DNA from: Sialis fuliginosa | Lineage: Eukaryota; Arthropoda; Insecta; Megaloptera; Sialidae | DNA: 64,000 nucleotides | Direction of reading: 5' to 3' | Assembly: GCA_961205875.1 (NCBI GenBank) | Contig: OY540814.1 | Location: forward strand, 558,001-622,000 | Shown: positions 1-10,648 of the stretch, one piece after another | Position numbering within the stretch: the stretch's first letter is position 1 | Layout of the letters: each line of letters opens with the position of its first letter | Position numbers and translations under genes: made by a program | Notes under the pieces: model-generated | Told to the model about the DNA's origin: nothing | The model's input: only the letters and a program-made list of their open reading frames with translations | Database searches by the model: none

Positions 1-37
1 TACGGCCCTGACCCAGGGCCTTATTTGCCGCAGGTAC
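1..37 (-). CDS. possible coding exon at window edge (partial)
   Basis: Seen: on the minus strand, an AAG acceptor-like site (38-40) is followed by an open frame reading VPAANKALGQGR to the window edge. It is in the phase expected if the 180-434 exon is spliced at 180/179 across a 142-bp intron (38-179). Alternative: on the plus strand, positions 1-33 read YGPDPGPYLPQ and end at a good donor, CAG|GTACCT, so this could be the last bases of a plus-strand exon instead. The pyrimidine tract before the minus-strand acceptor is poor. I cannot choose between the strands from this window, and the protein is not recognised. Confidence 0.2.
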
Positions 38-179
38 CTTACAATAATCAACTAGAACAATACGTGTGTTGAAACTAAAAGCACGTTTCAACCGTAATAA
101 TCGGAAATCCTATACGCGCAGGCATTATTTCTCACTTTATTTTAAGATGCGACAAACATAAATTTCCTAGTTATGTTAC

Positions 180-434
180 CTTTCTCTGTAAGGGCGGTCT
201 GAGCGGTGCGGCGGTCGGCTGCGTGGTCGCCATGAACGTTCTCAGGGCGGCGATAGGCGGCGGGGTGAGTCCAGCCAGCATCGGACCGACATGCACCGGA
301 TGGTGATGATGGTGCGGATGTAACTGAGGTAACGGTGCTAACTGTCCGCCGGCACCCGCCTGTAACGGGATCGCTACCATCTTCTGCAGGGGCATGCCCC
401 ACGGCAAGTACCACGAACCAGGATGGTGCTGCAT
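180..434 (-). CDS. Pro/His-rich coding exon of an unidentified protein
   Basis: Seen: the minus-strand frame is much more GC-rich than the rest of the window. It begins at an ATG (432-434) with an ACC Kozak-like context. Its composition is low-complexity (HHPGSWYLPWGMPLQ near the start, then Ala/Gly/Gln/Leu/Pro-rich, then PHHHHHP at about residues 41-47, then Pro/Thr/Ala-rich). The frame reaches a stop at 171-173, but a donor-like AAAG|GTAACA at 180/179 suggests splicing rather than termination, which would give 85 codons. The frame stays open upstream of the ATG only to about 449, so this is either a first coding exon or one with a weak acceptor near 447-450. Such Pro/His-rich segments are common in insect transcription factors and RNA-binding proteins, but I do not recognise a family. 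A 136-bp tandem duplication copies its first ~17 bases (see 418-680). Confidence 0.5.
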
Positions 435-680
435 GGTGCTCCTCACACTTTATGTATTTATATTAATTACGTTAATTTTTTTTAACACTTTATATATTGT
501 TTAGATAACTCCTATACGTTTAACATTTCTATTTGGTTTTATTAAAAAAAAACCCAGGATGGTGCTGCATACTTTATGTATTTATATTAATTACGTTAAT
601 TTTTTTTAACACTTTATATTATAATTGTTTAGGTAACTCCTATACGTTTAACATTTCTATTTGGGTTTATTAAAAAAAAC
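418..680. repeat. 136-bp tandem duplication overlapping the exon 5' end
   Basis: Two adjacent copies (418-553 and 554-680) both start CCAGGATGGTGCTGCAT and continue through the same TTTATGTATTTATATTAA tract to a poly-A run. Copy 1 has 12 extra bases (GGTGCTCCTCAC) just after the shared start. These contain the sequence just upstream of the exon ATG. Copy 2 lacks them, so it carries only the first exon bases without the flanking context. Confidence 0.85.
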
Positions 681-1205
681 AGTTCGTTAAGTTGTTATAT
701 CTTGCATTATGTATTCACTTAACACTTAAGAACTTTTTTTTTATTATTATATTTAAAAGAATCTCAGAGAACTAATTTATTTATCCATTCGAGTATGACA
801 TCCGTGGAATTTCTTGTATTTGAAATATATAACTTAGGATGAACTGAATTAAGTTTTTCGTGCACAGTAAAACTCATATAAATGTATGTTTTTGTTCACA
901 TAAATCATGAAGAAACATTTTGTTTCTTTTTTAAGATTATTTCTTGAGATGTAATATTTTCTTACACAGACCTGTAAAAAACATTGATTTAATATTTAGT
1001 AAACTCGCTTACCTGTTTTTATTTAAGTGCGAAGTTATCATATTTAAAATACCAGCAATATGTTTATAATTCTGATTTAAAATTTTTGTACATAAAATAA
1101 TCCACATCATTTAATTAATTAGTTAATGTACGCGTTCAAATAATTTATATACGAATAAACCAAAACATTATTTTCGTACCTACAAATTCATTAATTATAT
1201 AAATA
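681..1205. other. AT-rich unassigned
   Basis: No gene, inverted repeat or recognisable element end seen. Confidence 0.5.
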
Positions 1206-2012
1206 AAACGGCCAAGTGCGTGTTGGGCACGCACTTGATAGGTTTCCGTAGTCATTACGATTTATATACCAGAGTTATTTCAATTTTTTTATAAACTATT
1301 CTAGCTACAGTGTTCGTTATAATTTTCATTGAAAGTACTAACTAAAAGCTACATTCCGATTTTTTTTAATTGATAGTTGGGGGACGTTCTGATAACGACA
1401 TTTAAATGCAAATATATCGTGACTGAAGGGTTAAAATCAAAAGATCATTTTACATTTTTTGTTGCATTTTAGGAGACCTATCTAATGACATCTCACTCAA
1501 TGGGGTAAGTGAAAAGAAAAATGTGAGTTCACTTTTCAGTCTAAGGGAGGGGGGGTCTAAAATAATTTTGATAGTGTTCGTTATAATTTTCTGTTAAAGT
1601 ACTAATTAAAAGCTATATTCTCGAATTTTTTCAGATTTTTAATTTTGATAGTTTTGAAAATAGAAGGGGGAGAAGCTCTGATAAAGACTTTTAACGCAAA
1701 TATATCGTGACTGAAGGGTTAAAATCAAAATGTCATAAAACATTTTTTATTGCATTTTAGGAAACCTATGTAAAGACACCCTACTTAATGGATTAAGTGA
1801 ATTTTTTTTTAATATACTTATCAGTCTATGGAAAGGGGATCCAAAAAAATTTTTTTTTTCAAAAAACTTATCATTTCTGTTTTTATGTTATCTTAATTAT
1901 CTTCGTCCGTATACCAAATTTCATCTTAATCGGTCTAAAATTTTTAAGGACGGACGGACGGACGGCCATGGCGAAACTATAAGGTTTCCTAGTTTTCTAC
2001 GGAAACCTAAAA
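1206..2012 (+). repeat. interspersed repeat, CGGCCAAGTGCGTG family, with internal duplication
   Basis: It starts AAAACGGCCAAGTGCGTGTT and ends with a (GGAC)n tract followed by CATGGCGAAACTATAAGGTTT. An inverted pair, AGGTTTCCGTAG (about 1240) and CTACGGAAACCT (about 1998), lies near the two ends. The same kind of sequence is scattered widely in insect genomes. This copy holds a ~265-bp internal tandem duplication: the segment from GTGTTCGTTATAATTTTC at about 1302 recurs at about 1568 with divergence. A shorter copy lies at 6155. A TE class is not assigned. Confidence 0.7.
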
Positions 2013-2640
2013 ATGTATGTATTCAAAAAAACACTAATGAACTTTACTTTATGTTAACTTTTTGCGAAACTTTTTAATTATTGAATATTCATTCAATAAT
2101 TCAGAATGATTTAACTTTTTTTTTCAAGCGTTAATTTTATGTCATAGTAAAGAGAAATCCTAAATATTCCATTGAAGTTCTATTAACGAAAATAAATTCC
2201 ATCATTCGTTAATTTTTACTAACATATTTCAAATACAATTTAAATCGAATAAAATAATACAAAAAAAATATATCAAAAGGTAAAAAACAGGTCAATGTTC
2301 CTAATAACTTCATCATTGGCTTATTTATTCAAAGCAATGTTGAAACAAGCTTTACAATGACGAATTATAGACGAACAAACAAATAGAAAAATAATATCGC
2401 GTCAGGATAATAATATATGAAACAAACAAATCCCTTTATGAGTGTATATATTCCTTTGAACACCGCTTCTACCTCAGGCTAAAAAACGGTTAATCACAAC
2501 TTATTTGCATACGATTCGACGAAATATAAAAAATGGGTGTATGAACTATGAGCTTATACATATATACATTTCTTTGGCGTGATTGAAAAATAACTAGGTG
2601 TCAAACTTATATGACAGTTACCTTGCAGCTTAGTACATCT
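2013..2640. other. AT-rich unassigned
   Basis: A small hairpin, AATTATTGAAT-ATTC-ATTCAATAATT, is present at about 2076-2101. Otherwise nothing is recognised. Confidence 0.5.
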
Positions 2641-3003
2641 AGTTGCGCTTAGTTGATATTTTTTAAACTTTCCTGAACTTATTTGTCAAATTTTTTGACG
2701 CTAAAATACGTAAAAATATTTAAATAAACTGCAAAATTTCCTTACTTTTAGTTATCCGATTTGGCAGAGTTTTAATAGGGTTCTATTCTGCAAATGGATG
2801 AAGCGAATTCAAAAGGTTTAATGTTAATTTATTACGTATTGCGAGCTGTAGTTTGTTGCCGTGGTGTAAAAATGGGTCTAAAATGACAAATTGAACTTTG
2901 TTTATATTTTTATGTTAGAAAATTAAAACCATTAGATATTAATTTAAGTTAATATGGAGACTGTAATGTTCTCTTTCAGAAAATGTAAACTTTTAAGTGG
3001 GTT
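2641..3003 (+). repeat. interspersed repeat, copy 1 of a ~360-bp family
   Basis: Nearly identical to 40466-40833 over its whole length (shared landmarks AAACTTTCCTGAAC, GCGAGCTGTAG, TTTAAGTGGGTT). The flanks differ, which marks the ends of a dispersed unit. No terminal repeats or coding frame seen. Confidence 0.75.
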
Positions 3004-3076
3004 ACTGAAGAAACTTAAGATATAATGGTCATTTTATCAATATATATACGAAAAAAAAACTACTAAACAATATTAA

Positions 3077-3625
3077 TTTAAAAGACATTTAAAACGTCAA
3101 AATGACATTTAATATGTCCAAGCAAATATCAATTTAGAAAAACAAAACAAGAATTTTAAAAATAAAATGAGATAAATCTTTGTAAGGGAATATTTTACAA
3201 CAAACGTTGTAGACCCATATTATAGGAAATTTAATGCTCTACAAAAAATATTCTATAAAATTTTCACGTAATGTGTCGTTCTTGAAATATCTTAAAAAAA
3301 TATTTTGGGATGTCACCCCTCCCCCTTACACACAATTTTGATGATTTTGAAATGGAACCGTCCTCAAACCAAACCCAAACATCCGACCAAGTTTCAACAA
3401 TATCGATTCAGTGGTTCATGAGTTATATTCATGAGTTATACGTGTGACAAGGATTCAGGGGACAGACGGACGGACGGACGGACAGACAGACAGACAGACA
3501 CGGAACGAAAAGTGTTTGTCTTGACGTGAAATGGAAAGATCAATTTAAAATTTTGAAATTTGTTTTGTCTCAATCTGAAACGATCACAAAGCTTCTCGTA
3601 TCTTCGATATTGCGAGGAAACAAAA
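3077..3625 (+). repeat. interspersed repeat family R (GACG/GACA tract), copy 1
   Basis: Shares AACGTCAAAATGACATTTAA, ACCAAGTTTCAACAATATCG, a (GGAC)n(AGAC)n tract at about 3470-3500 and ATCTTCGATATTGCGAGGAA with five other copies (6888, 20552, 23451, 40838, 47887). It is truncated at the left relative to the longest copies. The family has a possible short inverted end, TGCTTCCTCG. It is of unknown TE class. Confidence 0.75.
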
Positions 3626-4041
3626 ACAACATCGGAGTTTATGAATAGAAATAAAATACTTACTACACCGCAGTGATTGCTTCATAAGGAAATAATCATG
3701 CGAACTTACTGCAGTACACAGTTCTCAAACTAAAAGTTAATAATGCGCCTCTATGGTTCTGGTTTTTTATTAAGCAAATACCTATATAACGTTGCGGTGG
3801 AGGTTGCCTACAGAAGTTTTACAGGAAATAATATCCGGAACTTCTTCTTATAAACAAAGTTTGCATTCATAATGAAAAGTTCAAGAGATTTTCAAGTTTA
3901 TATTTTGCATGATGGATGACAAATTCTTTCGAATTATTGTATTACATGCTCCAAGTATTGTGTGTACATTATTTGTTACAGGATTCAGAACTTTGTTTTT
4001 GTCTTTGTTCAAAACGTTTCAATATTTTCAACTACAAAATA
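3626..4041. other. unassigned
   Basis: No element or gene recognised. Confidence 0.4.
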
Positions 4042-4525
4042 AGGTACTAGCACCAGTCTTAGATATGACCCTATTATTTAATTAAATGTACTGAGTTAGA
4101 AATATGTGTTGATATTTGATTAACACCATTTCTGAATATTAATCTATATACATTTAACTGTCTTACAGCGTGATTTGATGACAATCGGCCAATAGGTGTC
4201 AAAATGGTGGACATTTAAACTAATTATTAGTATAATTTATTTATTAATTATTATACTATTTTTTATATCTTTTGTGTCGTAGTACTTATCATTAGCAAGT
4301 GTCCATCACTGCGTACTCATTACTGGTTTTACTTTATCCATTACTAGAGAAAAACATAAAATGCTATAATTTAAAAAACAAACTATTTGGTAATTAAATT
4401 GATTAAATAAAGAGTTACTTGTTTTATTAGTAACATGAGTTCATGATAATTACAAAAAAGTAGTCCTTAAATCACAAAAACAGTAAACTTTGCTCTTGTA
4501 GTGGCCATAACTGGTGCCAGTAACT
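4042..4525 (+). mobile_element. TA-flanked MITE, AGGTACTGGCACCAGT family, complete copy
   Basis: 484 bp. Left end AGGTACTAGCACCAGT and right end CTGGTGCCAGTAACT are inverted, each flanked by TA. The interior carries ATTAATCTATATACATTTAA, CTGTCTTACAGCGTGATT and GTTTTATTAGTAACATGAG, which are found in about a dozen copies across the window. The TA duplication fits a non-autonomous Tc1/mariner-type element, but the transposase source is not visible. Confidence 0.85.
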
Positions 4526-5017
4526 TATTTAGGTGCATATTTTTTTATTCATTTTATATTTTTAAACAGTTCGTTTACTTTATACAGGATGTCCCGTAAA
4601 TATACCCACAAACTTTCAGGAGTTGTCGAGGACATTAATATAATAGCTTTTTGTTAATAAACCCATGTCCGCAAACGAGCCGTTTCAGTAGTAGAGCAAA
4701 AGAAAAGACCCTACAAAAAAATACAATGAGTTATGCCTTTAGGTAAAAATTTTTTAATGAAATTAATAGTTTTAAATCTACTACTAAATCTACGAAAATC
4801 CATAATTTCTGCTTCAGGGGGCATCATCGATGTTTGATGAGAGGATTAGCCAGCCCTCTCACAAACTGCATATGTATTAACATATGCATTATGCATGTAT
4901 GTACCTAAATAAATTACATGGCTTTTTATTTATTAAATATATCGTAAAATGTCCAAATATTACTTTAAAATACTTAATATTTTATTTACTAAATAAAATT
5001 TGAACAATAAAACTTAA
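4526..5017. other. unassigned, contains a TACAGGATGTCCC repeat end
   Basis: TTTATACAGGATGTCCCGTA at about 4578-4597 resembles the 'tacagggtg' ends of other repeats here. No complete element is defined. Confidence 0.4.
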
Positions 5018-5107
5018 ATTTTTCGAAAAATTGTTCATTCGAAGAATTGTGATTCGAAAAATTGTTTCGAAAAATTGTGTTTCAAAATATTGTGTTTCGA
5101 AAAATTT
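5018..5107. repeat. TTCGAAAAATTGTG minisatellite
   Basis: About five imperfect tandem copies of a 14-20 bp unit containing TTCGAAAAATTGTG. Confidence 0.75.
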
Positions 5108-5160
5108 ACACCAAACGTTTTTTTGCTATTGCTAAAACACAAAAAATACTGTTCAATATT

Positions 5161-5284
5161 ATACAAGTCTTGAGGCTTCAGTTCTGGTTGTAAGCGCTCT
5201 GAAGATGTCCACCGCAATGTGTGACGAAACGTTGGCCGATAACACAACCAAACCGACGCGGCTTACACCCAGAAGCCAAGATCC
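5161..5284. mobile_element. Penelope-like terminal fragment with 15-bp target duplication
   Basis: A 124-bp GC-richer insert is flanked by an exact 15-bp direct repeat, ATACTGTTCAATATT (5146-5160 and 5285-5299), as expected for target-primed insertion. It contains CTCTGAAGATGTCCACCG, then a short stem and CGAAACG. This is the layout of the degenerate hammerhead-like motif reported in Penelope-like element ends (CTGA.GA ... stem ... CGAAAC). The core is altered (CTGAAGA, not CTGATGA), so ribozyme activity is doubtful. The family assignment is inference from this motif. Confidence 0.5.
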
Positions 5285-5333
5285 ATACTGTTCAATATTG
5301 TTTACAAATGTTATAATAGTTTATTAAGTGTTA

Positions 5334-5667
5334 TGTCCGGTATTATAAAGGAGCTAGCAAAATTTGCTAGCTAGCAAGCACTTTCAAATAGGGTATTAAT
5401 TCTGTACTAGTATCCATGGATTAGCAATGGATTTAGAGCAGTGACACTTCAACTAATTGTAACACAGTTGGTATCTTTGACCGTACAAAATAATTTTCAT
5501 AACATCAGCACTGTTTTAATACCGTTGGTATTTACTTACTACAACGCGTGCGCGAAACTTGTCAAAGTCTTCAACAAACTCCAAAAGAACTGTCATATAA
5601 GTTTGATATCTCATTTGAAAGTGCTTACTAGCTAGCAAATTTGCTAACTACTTTATAATACCGGACA
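5334..5667 (+). mobile_element. Harbinger-like MITE, copy A
   Basis: 334 bp, ends TGTCCGGTATTATAAAGGAG and its inverse, flanked by TTA on both sides (5331-5333, 5668-5670). Terminal repeats extend about 50 bp and include GCTAGCTAGCAAGCACTTTCAA. TWA duplications are typical of the PIF/Harbinger superfamily. A frame at 5441-5635 with TVQNNFHN and VLIPLVFTY recurs in the other three copies, but it runs into the terminal repeat and is unlike any transposase I know. Confidence 0.85.
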
Positions 5668-5670
5668 TTA

Positions 5671-6154
5671 GAATAGTTTCTTTAATGTTCTTCACTATTT
5701 CTCATTTCATTTAAAATGCGCGTTTAATTTGTTCCCCTAATTTTTGACGACACGACTGTCAGTTGTTAAATTCGAGACTAGACAAAATTAGTCTCGTCTC
5801 GTGTGCAACCCTATTTAAGTTCCATTTTAGTTCATTATATGTATGTATATTTGTATTTGGTTGTATAATAAAACAAATTTATTTTATTTATGGTAATGTT
5901 CCGGTTACAGATATTTTAACCGGTACAGAAAGTACATAAACATGATTCATTATTACTGCTCGTAATTACATTTACATTACTTCATGATTATTAACATAAT
6001 CAGTGAAAGTTTTTGTTACAAGATTAACGTAACCGCCGTTTACTTTAAAAATTAAAATTGCAAATAAATATTTCTCATTGTTTGCAAATGTATTTATTTA
6101 CTCAATTAATAATTTATATGTACTGGGTGAGACATTTCAAATGTAACACTAAAA
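5671..6154. other. unassigned
   Basis: Contains an inverted ACGAGACGAGACTA / TAGTCTCGAA motif at about 5771-5805, possibly the edge of a decayed element. No gene seen. Confidence 0.4.
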
Positions 6155-6500
6155 ATAAAACGGCCAAGTGCGTGTTAGGCACGCACTTGATAGGTTTGTA
6201 GTCATTACAATTTATAAACAAGAGTTATTTCAATTTTTTTTTATAAACTATTCTAGCTACAATGTTCGTTATAATTTTCATTGAAAGTACTAACTAAAAG
6301 CTACATTCTGGATTTTTTGCATCGATAGTTTAGAAAGTAGAAGGGGGGAGGGGACGCTCTGATAACGACATTTAAATGCAAATATATCGTGACTGAAGGG
6401 TTCAAATCAAAAGGTCATATAACATTTTTTGTTGCATTTTAAGAGACCTATCTAAAGACTCGATGGGGTAAGTGAAAAAAAATTAGGGCCAAAAAAATGT
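6155..6500 (+). repeat. interspersed repeat, CGGCCAAGTGCGTG family, 3'-truncated copy
   Basis: Matches 1206-1530, starting AAAACGGCCAAGTGCGTGTT and ending near GGGGTAAGTGAAAAAAAATT. It lacks the GGAC tract and the right end. Confidence 0.8.
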
Positions 6501-6887
6501 TTTTTCAAAAATCTTAAGCGGCTTAAAAAAGTCATTCCAATTCACTAGTCTCGCTAATGAAGTTTCACTTCAAAAATACAAAAGTTACTTGAATCTGATA
6601 GAGATAATTTAATTTTTAATTTTTTCAATGGCAACCTATATTTTTAATACATTGACGAAAAATAGCTATTTTTGTCTGGAAAAATTTTTAACCATCAAAA
6701 TGAAAGAAATACTACAAAAAACAAAAAAATGTTTATTTTGATCTAGTAAAATTAGAAGAATTATTTTATAACCTTCTTTTTACTTTTGTTATTCGATCTA
6801 AGCAAAACAAATATACAAGAAATATTCTAAAATAATTTCACAAGATCAAAATTAACATTTTTGTTCTTTAACCTTTTGTTTCCTTGC
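6501..6887. repeat. degenerate foldback-core relic
   Basis: AAAAATGTTTATTTTGATCT with AGAATTATTTTATAACC (about 6725-6775) and a loosely inverted match at 6815-6865 resemble the centre of the foldbacks at 14.3-17 kb. No defined ends. Confidence 0.45.
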
Positions 6888-7612
6888 AATATCGAAGATA
6901 CGAGAAGCTTTGTGATCGTTTCAGATTGAGACAAAAAAAATGTTCTCCGATTTCAAAATTTTAAATTGATCTTTCCGTTTCACGTCAAGACAAACACTTT
7001 TCGTTCCGTGTCTGTCTGTCCGTCCGTCCGTTCATGTGTCTGTCCCCTGAATCCTTGTCACACGCATATCTCATGAACCACTGAACTGATATTGTTGAAA
7101 CTTGGTCGGATGGTTGGGTCTGGTTTGAGGACGGTCCCATTTCAAAATCATTGAATCGTGTGTAAGGGGGGGGGGGGGGGGGAGGTGACATCCCAAAATA
7201 CTTATTTTTTCAAGATATCTCAAGAGCGACACATGTTACGTGAAAATTTTATAGACTAGTTTTTTGTAGAGCATTAAATACAACGTTTGTTGTAAAATAT
7301 TCCCTTACAAAGATTTATCCTAATTTATTTTAAAAATTCGTGTTTTGTTTTTCTAAATTGATATTTGCTTGGACATATTAAATGTCATTTTGACGTTTGA
7401 ATAAATTTAGATTTAGATTGAAATTGTCAAAAAATTAAAAATATACAAACAAATTTCGAACTAATATTTTTTTAGTAAAATTGTATAAAAATTAAATGGT
7501 TGATAAATTCCAGGCAATTTATCTAAACACTATCGGTTTTTATTTAAATTGTTGAATAATATTTGGTGAATTTAGCACGAGGAAGCACTGTGCATTTACT
7601 TGACAGATGTTT
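6888..7612 (-). repeat. interspersed repeat family R, copy 2 (near full length)
   Basis: Runs from TTGCAATATCGAAGATACG to GGAAGCACTGTGCATTTAC. It includes the (TCCG)n tract at about 7010-7030 and a 17-base poly-G at about 7167-7183. Translated frames here (for example SDQVSTISVQWFM) recur in other copies because of shared descent, not as genes. Confidence 0.75.
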
Positions 7613-8415
7613 TATATAATTTTGTTACAGTTTAAATGACACCCTGTACATCAAACTAACAGATACCTAACCATAACTTTACTGTACAATTTATTATCTT
7701 TAAAATTAAAATATATTCTATTTTGTATTTGTTCAAAAATACATATTTAAGAACAAAAATATCTAATGAATGACAAATAAATACTGTTACCAAACAATTA
7801 AATGTAAAAATATACATCAGCAAGAAATTCAAAACTCGTAGCATTTTCTTAATTACAATTTCTACATTAATTATAAAACTTTCTTCAAAATAAATAAATA
7901 GAATTTTCAAACTTTAACAAAATATTAAATATTTTGAGTGAAAATTGCTTGAGGAGTTATTTCATATTATCGTTTTGTTTTGCAAAAAACAATACTTTTG
8001 TCTGAAAACATTCAAATTTTAAACAGCACAAATTATATATTATTTTATAATTATTATCAACAAATAAAGGTTTGTTATAATTTATATTGAAATTAATAAT
8101 AAAAGTTTATAAGTTTATGTCATAGCTTAAAAACTAAAGAGTTGCTGAAAATTAAAGAACATATTGTGGGATGTAAACGCACCTTCAAACTGCCCCCTCT
8201 TAAAGATAACTTTTATCTCATTTAATCGAACCTCTACATAAAATAATGAGTTATGAATATAATATAATTATAATATTATTTTATTATACTATAATCTTTT
8301 AGCGGTCGCATATATTCCACCGTTTGAACACCGTTCAATCACTAGCATAAATCATATGCGCGCGTACACCCAAATAATGTATTGCCAACAAACAAAAATA
8401 TGAAATCTGTGTGTA
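7613..8415. other. AT-rich unassigned
   Basis: No gene or defined element. A 254-base open frame on the minus strand is low-complexity AT sequence and not convincing. Confidence 0.5.
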
Positions 8416-8420
8416 CGTCG

Positions 8421-10553
8421 CACAGTGGGTCTAAATCACACTTTTTTGCGCGAAATTTCGCTTCAAGCCAATTTTCAACCAATTTTAATAAAGTCAGTGG
8501 CATTTGAAAGGTAAATAGTTGTAGTTTCTGAAAATTACCCCAAGAATAGTCAATTCACCCTCTTAATTATTGTTTCATCCCCTTAAATCTGAAAATTCGA
8601 TTAAACGATAAATTCATAAATTAATAAATCGAATCAGATAATATATTCTGCACAAATATAAATATCTATTTGTTAGTACTATTATATAGTATGTGTAAAC
8701 ATGTGTGAACATATTTTAATATATACAGGGTGAGTCATAAGTTCGTATTTCTTCGATATCTCCTCTGTTAATAATTAGAGAAAATTTTTAATTTTGAATG
8801 ATATTATAAGTAATAATACACATCTAAACTTATATTAAAATATATAGTGTGACCCCGAAAAAGGTGTATCATTACAGGGTGAGTTGATAGTGCGTGTATC
8901 TTCGATATCTCCTCTCTTTTACAAGATACAGAAAAAAATCAAATATAAGATAATACTAAAAGTATAAATGTACATTATAAGAATGTATTGAAATATACAG
9001 TGTGGCCCCGAAATAAGGTGTATCGCAAATATAATGTATTTTTAAATGGGATGACCCATTTATTTCTACCTTATGTAACTCTTGTTTAGAAGATCTATAC
9101 AGTGGTACAATATTTTTTAAAAACATTGAGGGGAAGGGGTATGATATAATTTTTTTTCTTAGTTGACGTTTTCAAACATTGTTTTGAAAAATCATTTTCG
9201 TTTTGGTGTGGCATTAGTTTAACCTAGACACCACTAGTAATCCATTAGAAATTTGTTTTATACAAGGTGCTCCTGAAAAAACTACAATTATTCAAAAATT
9301 ATATGTTACAAAACTATTTTTTAATGGAACAAAATATTTTTTTGTCATTAAGTATGTAATAGGTATTCGGTACACTACAACTTTTCATGGCAGGTAAATC
9401 CTGCACCTAAAATAAATAAATATACTAAAAACTAATTATACTAAAATGCATAAATTTTTTAAGACACGAAGTGTTTATTTTTAAGCATAAATTCTAAGAG
9501 TTTTTTTTTCATAAATGTTTCATGTAATGTAAGTAATAAACGTTTTTAGTATATTTATTTATTTTAGGTGCAGGATTTACCTGCCGTGAAAAGTTGTAGT
9601 GTACCGAATACCTATTACATACTTAATGACAAAAAAATATTTTGTTCCATTAAAAAATAGTTTTGTAACATATAATTTTTGAATAATTGTAGTTTTTTCA
9701 GGAGCACCTTGTATAAAACAAATTTCTAATGGATTACTAGTGGTGTCTAGGTTAAACTAATGCCACACCAAAACGAAAATGATTTTTCAAAACAATGTTT
9801 GAAAACGTCAACTAAGAAAAAAAATTATATCATACCCCTTCCCCTCAATGTTTTTAAAAAATATTGTACCACTGTATAGATCTTCTAAACAAGAGTTACA
9901 TAAGGTAGAAATAAATGGGTCATCCCATTTAAAAATACATTATATTTGCGATACACCTTATTTCGGGGCCACACTGTATATTTCAATACATTCTTATAAT
10001 GTACATTTATACTTTTAGTATTATCTTATATTTGATTTTTTTCTGTATCTTGTAAAAGAGAGGAGATATCGAAGATACACGCACTATCAACTCACCCTGT
10101 AATGATACACCTTTTTCGGGGTCACACTATATATTTTAATATAAGTTTAGATGTGTATTATTACTTATAATATCATTCAAAATTAAAAATTTTCTCTAAT
10201 TATTAACAGAGGAGATATCGAAGAAATACGAACTTATGACTCACCCTGTATATATTAAAATATGTTCACACATGTTTACACATACTATATAATAGTACTA
10301 ACAAATAGATATTTATATTTGTGCAGAATATATTATCTGATTCGATTTATTAATTTATGAATTTATCGTTTAATCGAATTTTCAGATTTAAGGGGATGAA
10401 ACAATAATTAAGAGGGTGAATTGACTATTCTTGGGGTAATTTTCAGAAACTACAACTATTTACCTTTCAAATGCCATTGACTTTATTAAAATTGGTTGAA
10501 AATTGGCTTGAAGCGAAATTTCGCGCAAAAAAGTGTGATTTAGACCCACTGTG
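8421..10553. mobile_element. Transib-like non-autonomous foldback with CACAGTG ends
   Basis: A 2133-bp palindrome has a left arm at 8421-9432 and a right arm at 9542-10553, exactly 1012 bp each, around a 109-bp spacer. By eye I find only two mismatches (at 8497 and 9388) and no indels. Ends are CACAGTGGGTCTAAATCACA and its inverse, flanked by an exact 5-bp duplication CGTCG (8416-8420, 10554-10558). Known: Transib elements make 5-bp GC-rich duplications and begin with a heptamer resembling the V(D)J signal CACAGTG. Here the terminal seven bases equal that heptamer. Each arm also holds two sub-repeats around CTTCGATATCTCCTCT and CCCCGAAA.AAGGTGTATC. No transposase frame is present, so it would depend on a source elsewhere. 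Confidence 0.8.
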
Positions 10554-10648
10554 CGTCGGATACTAAAGTTTCGCCTTATTTGTATATATAATGTTAGCGA
10601 CATCGGGGACGCCCCTGTCTTCAGGAACGCACAACGCAGTTACACTTA

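Noticed and set aside
6985..7191. Frame with SDQVSTISVQWFM as a receptor fragment
   Set aside because: It recurs in every copy of a dispersed non-coding repeat and runs through the (TCCG)n tract.
8421..10553. Palindrome as an assembly artefact
   Set aside because: Exact CGTCG duplication just outside family-typical ends, the unique spacer and arm mismatches argue for a real insertion, though long-read confirmation would be ideal.
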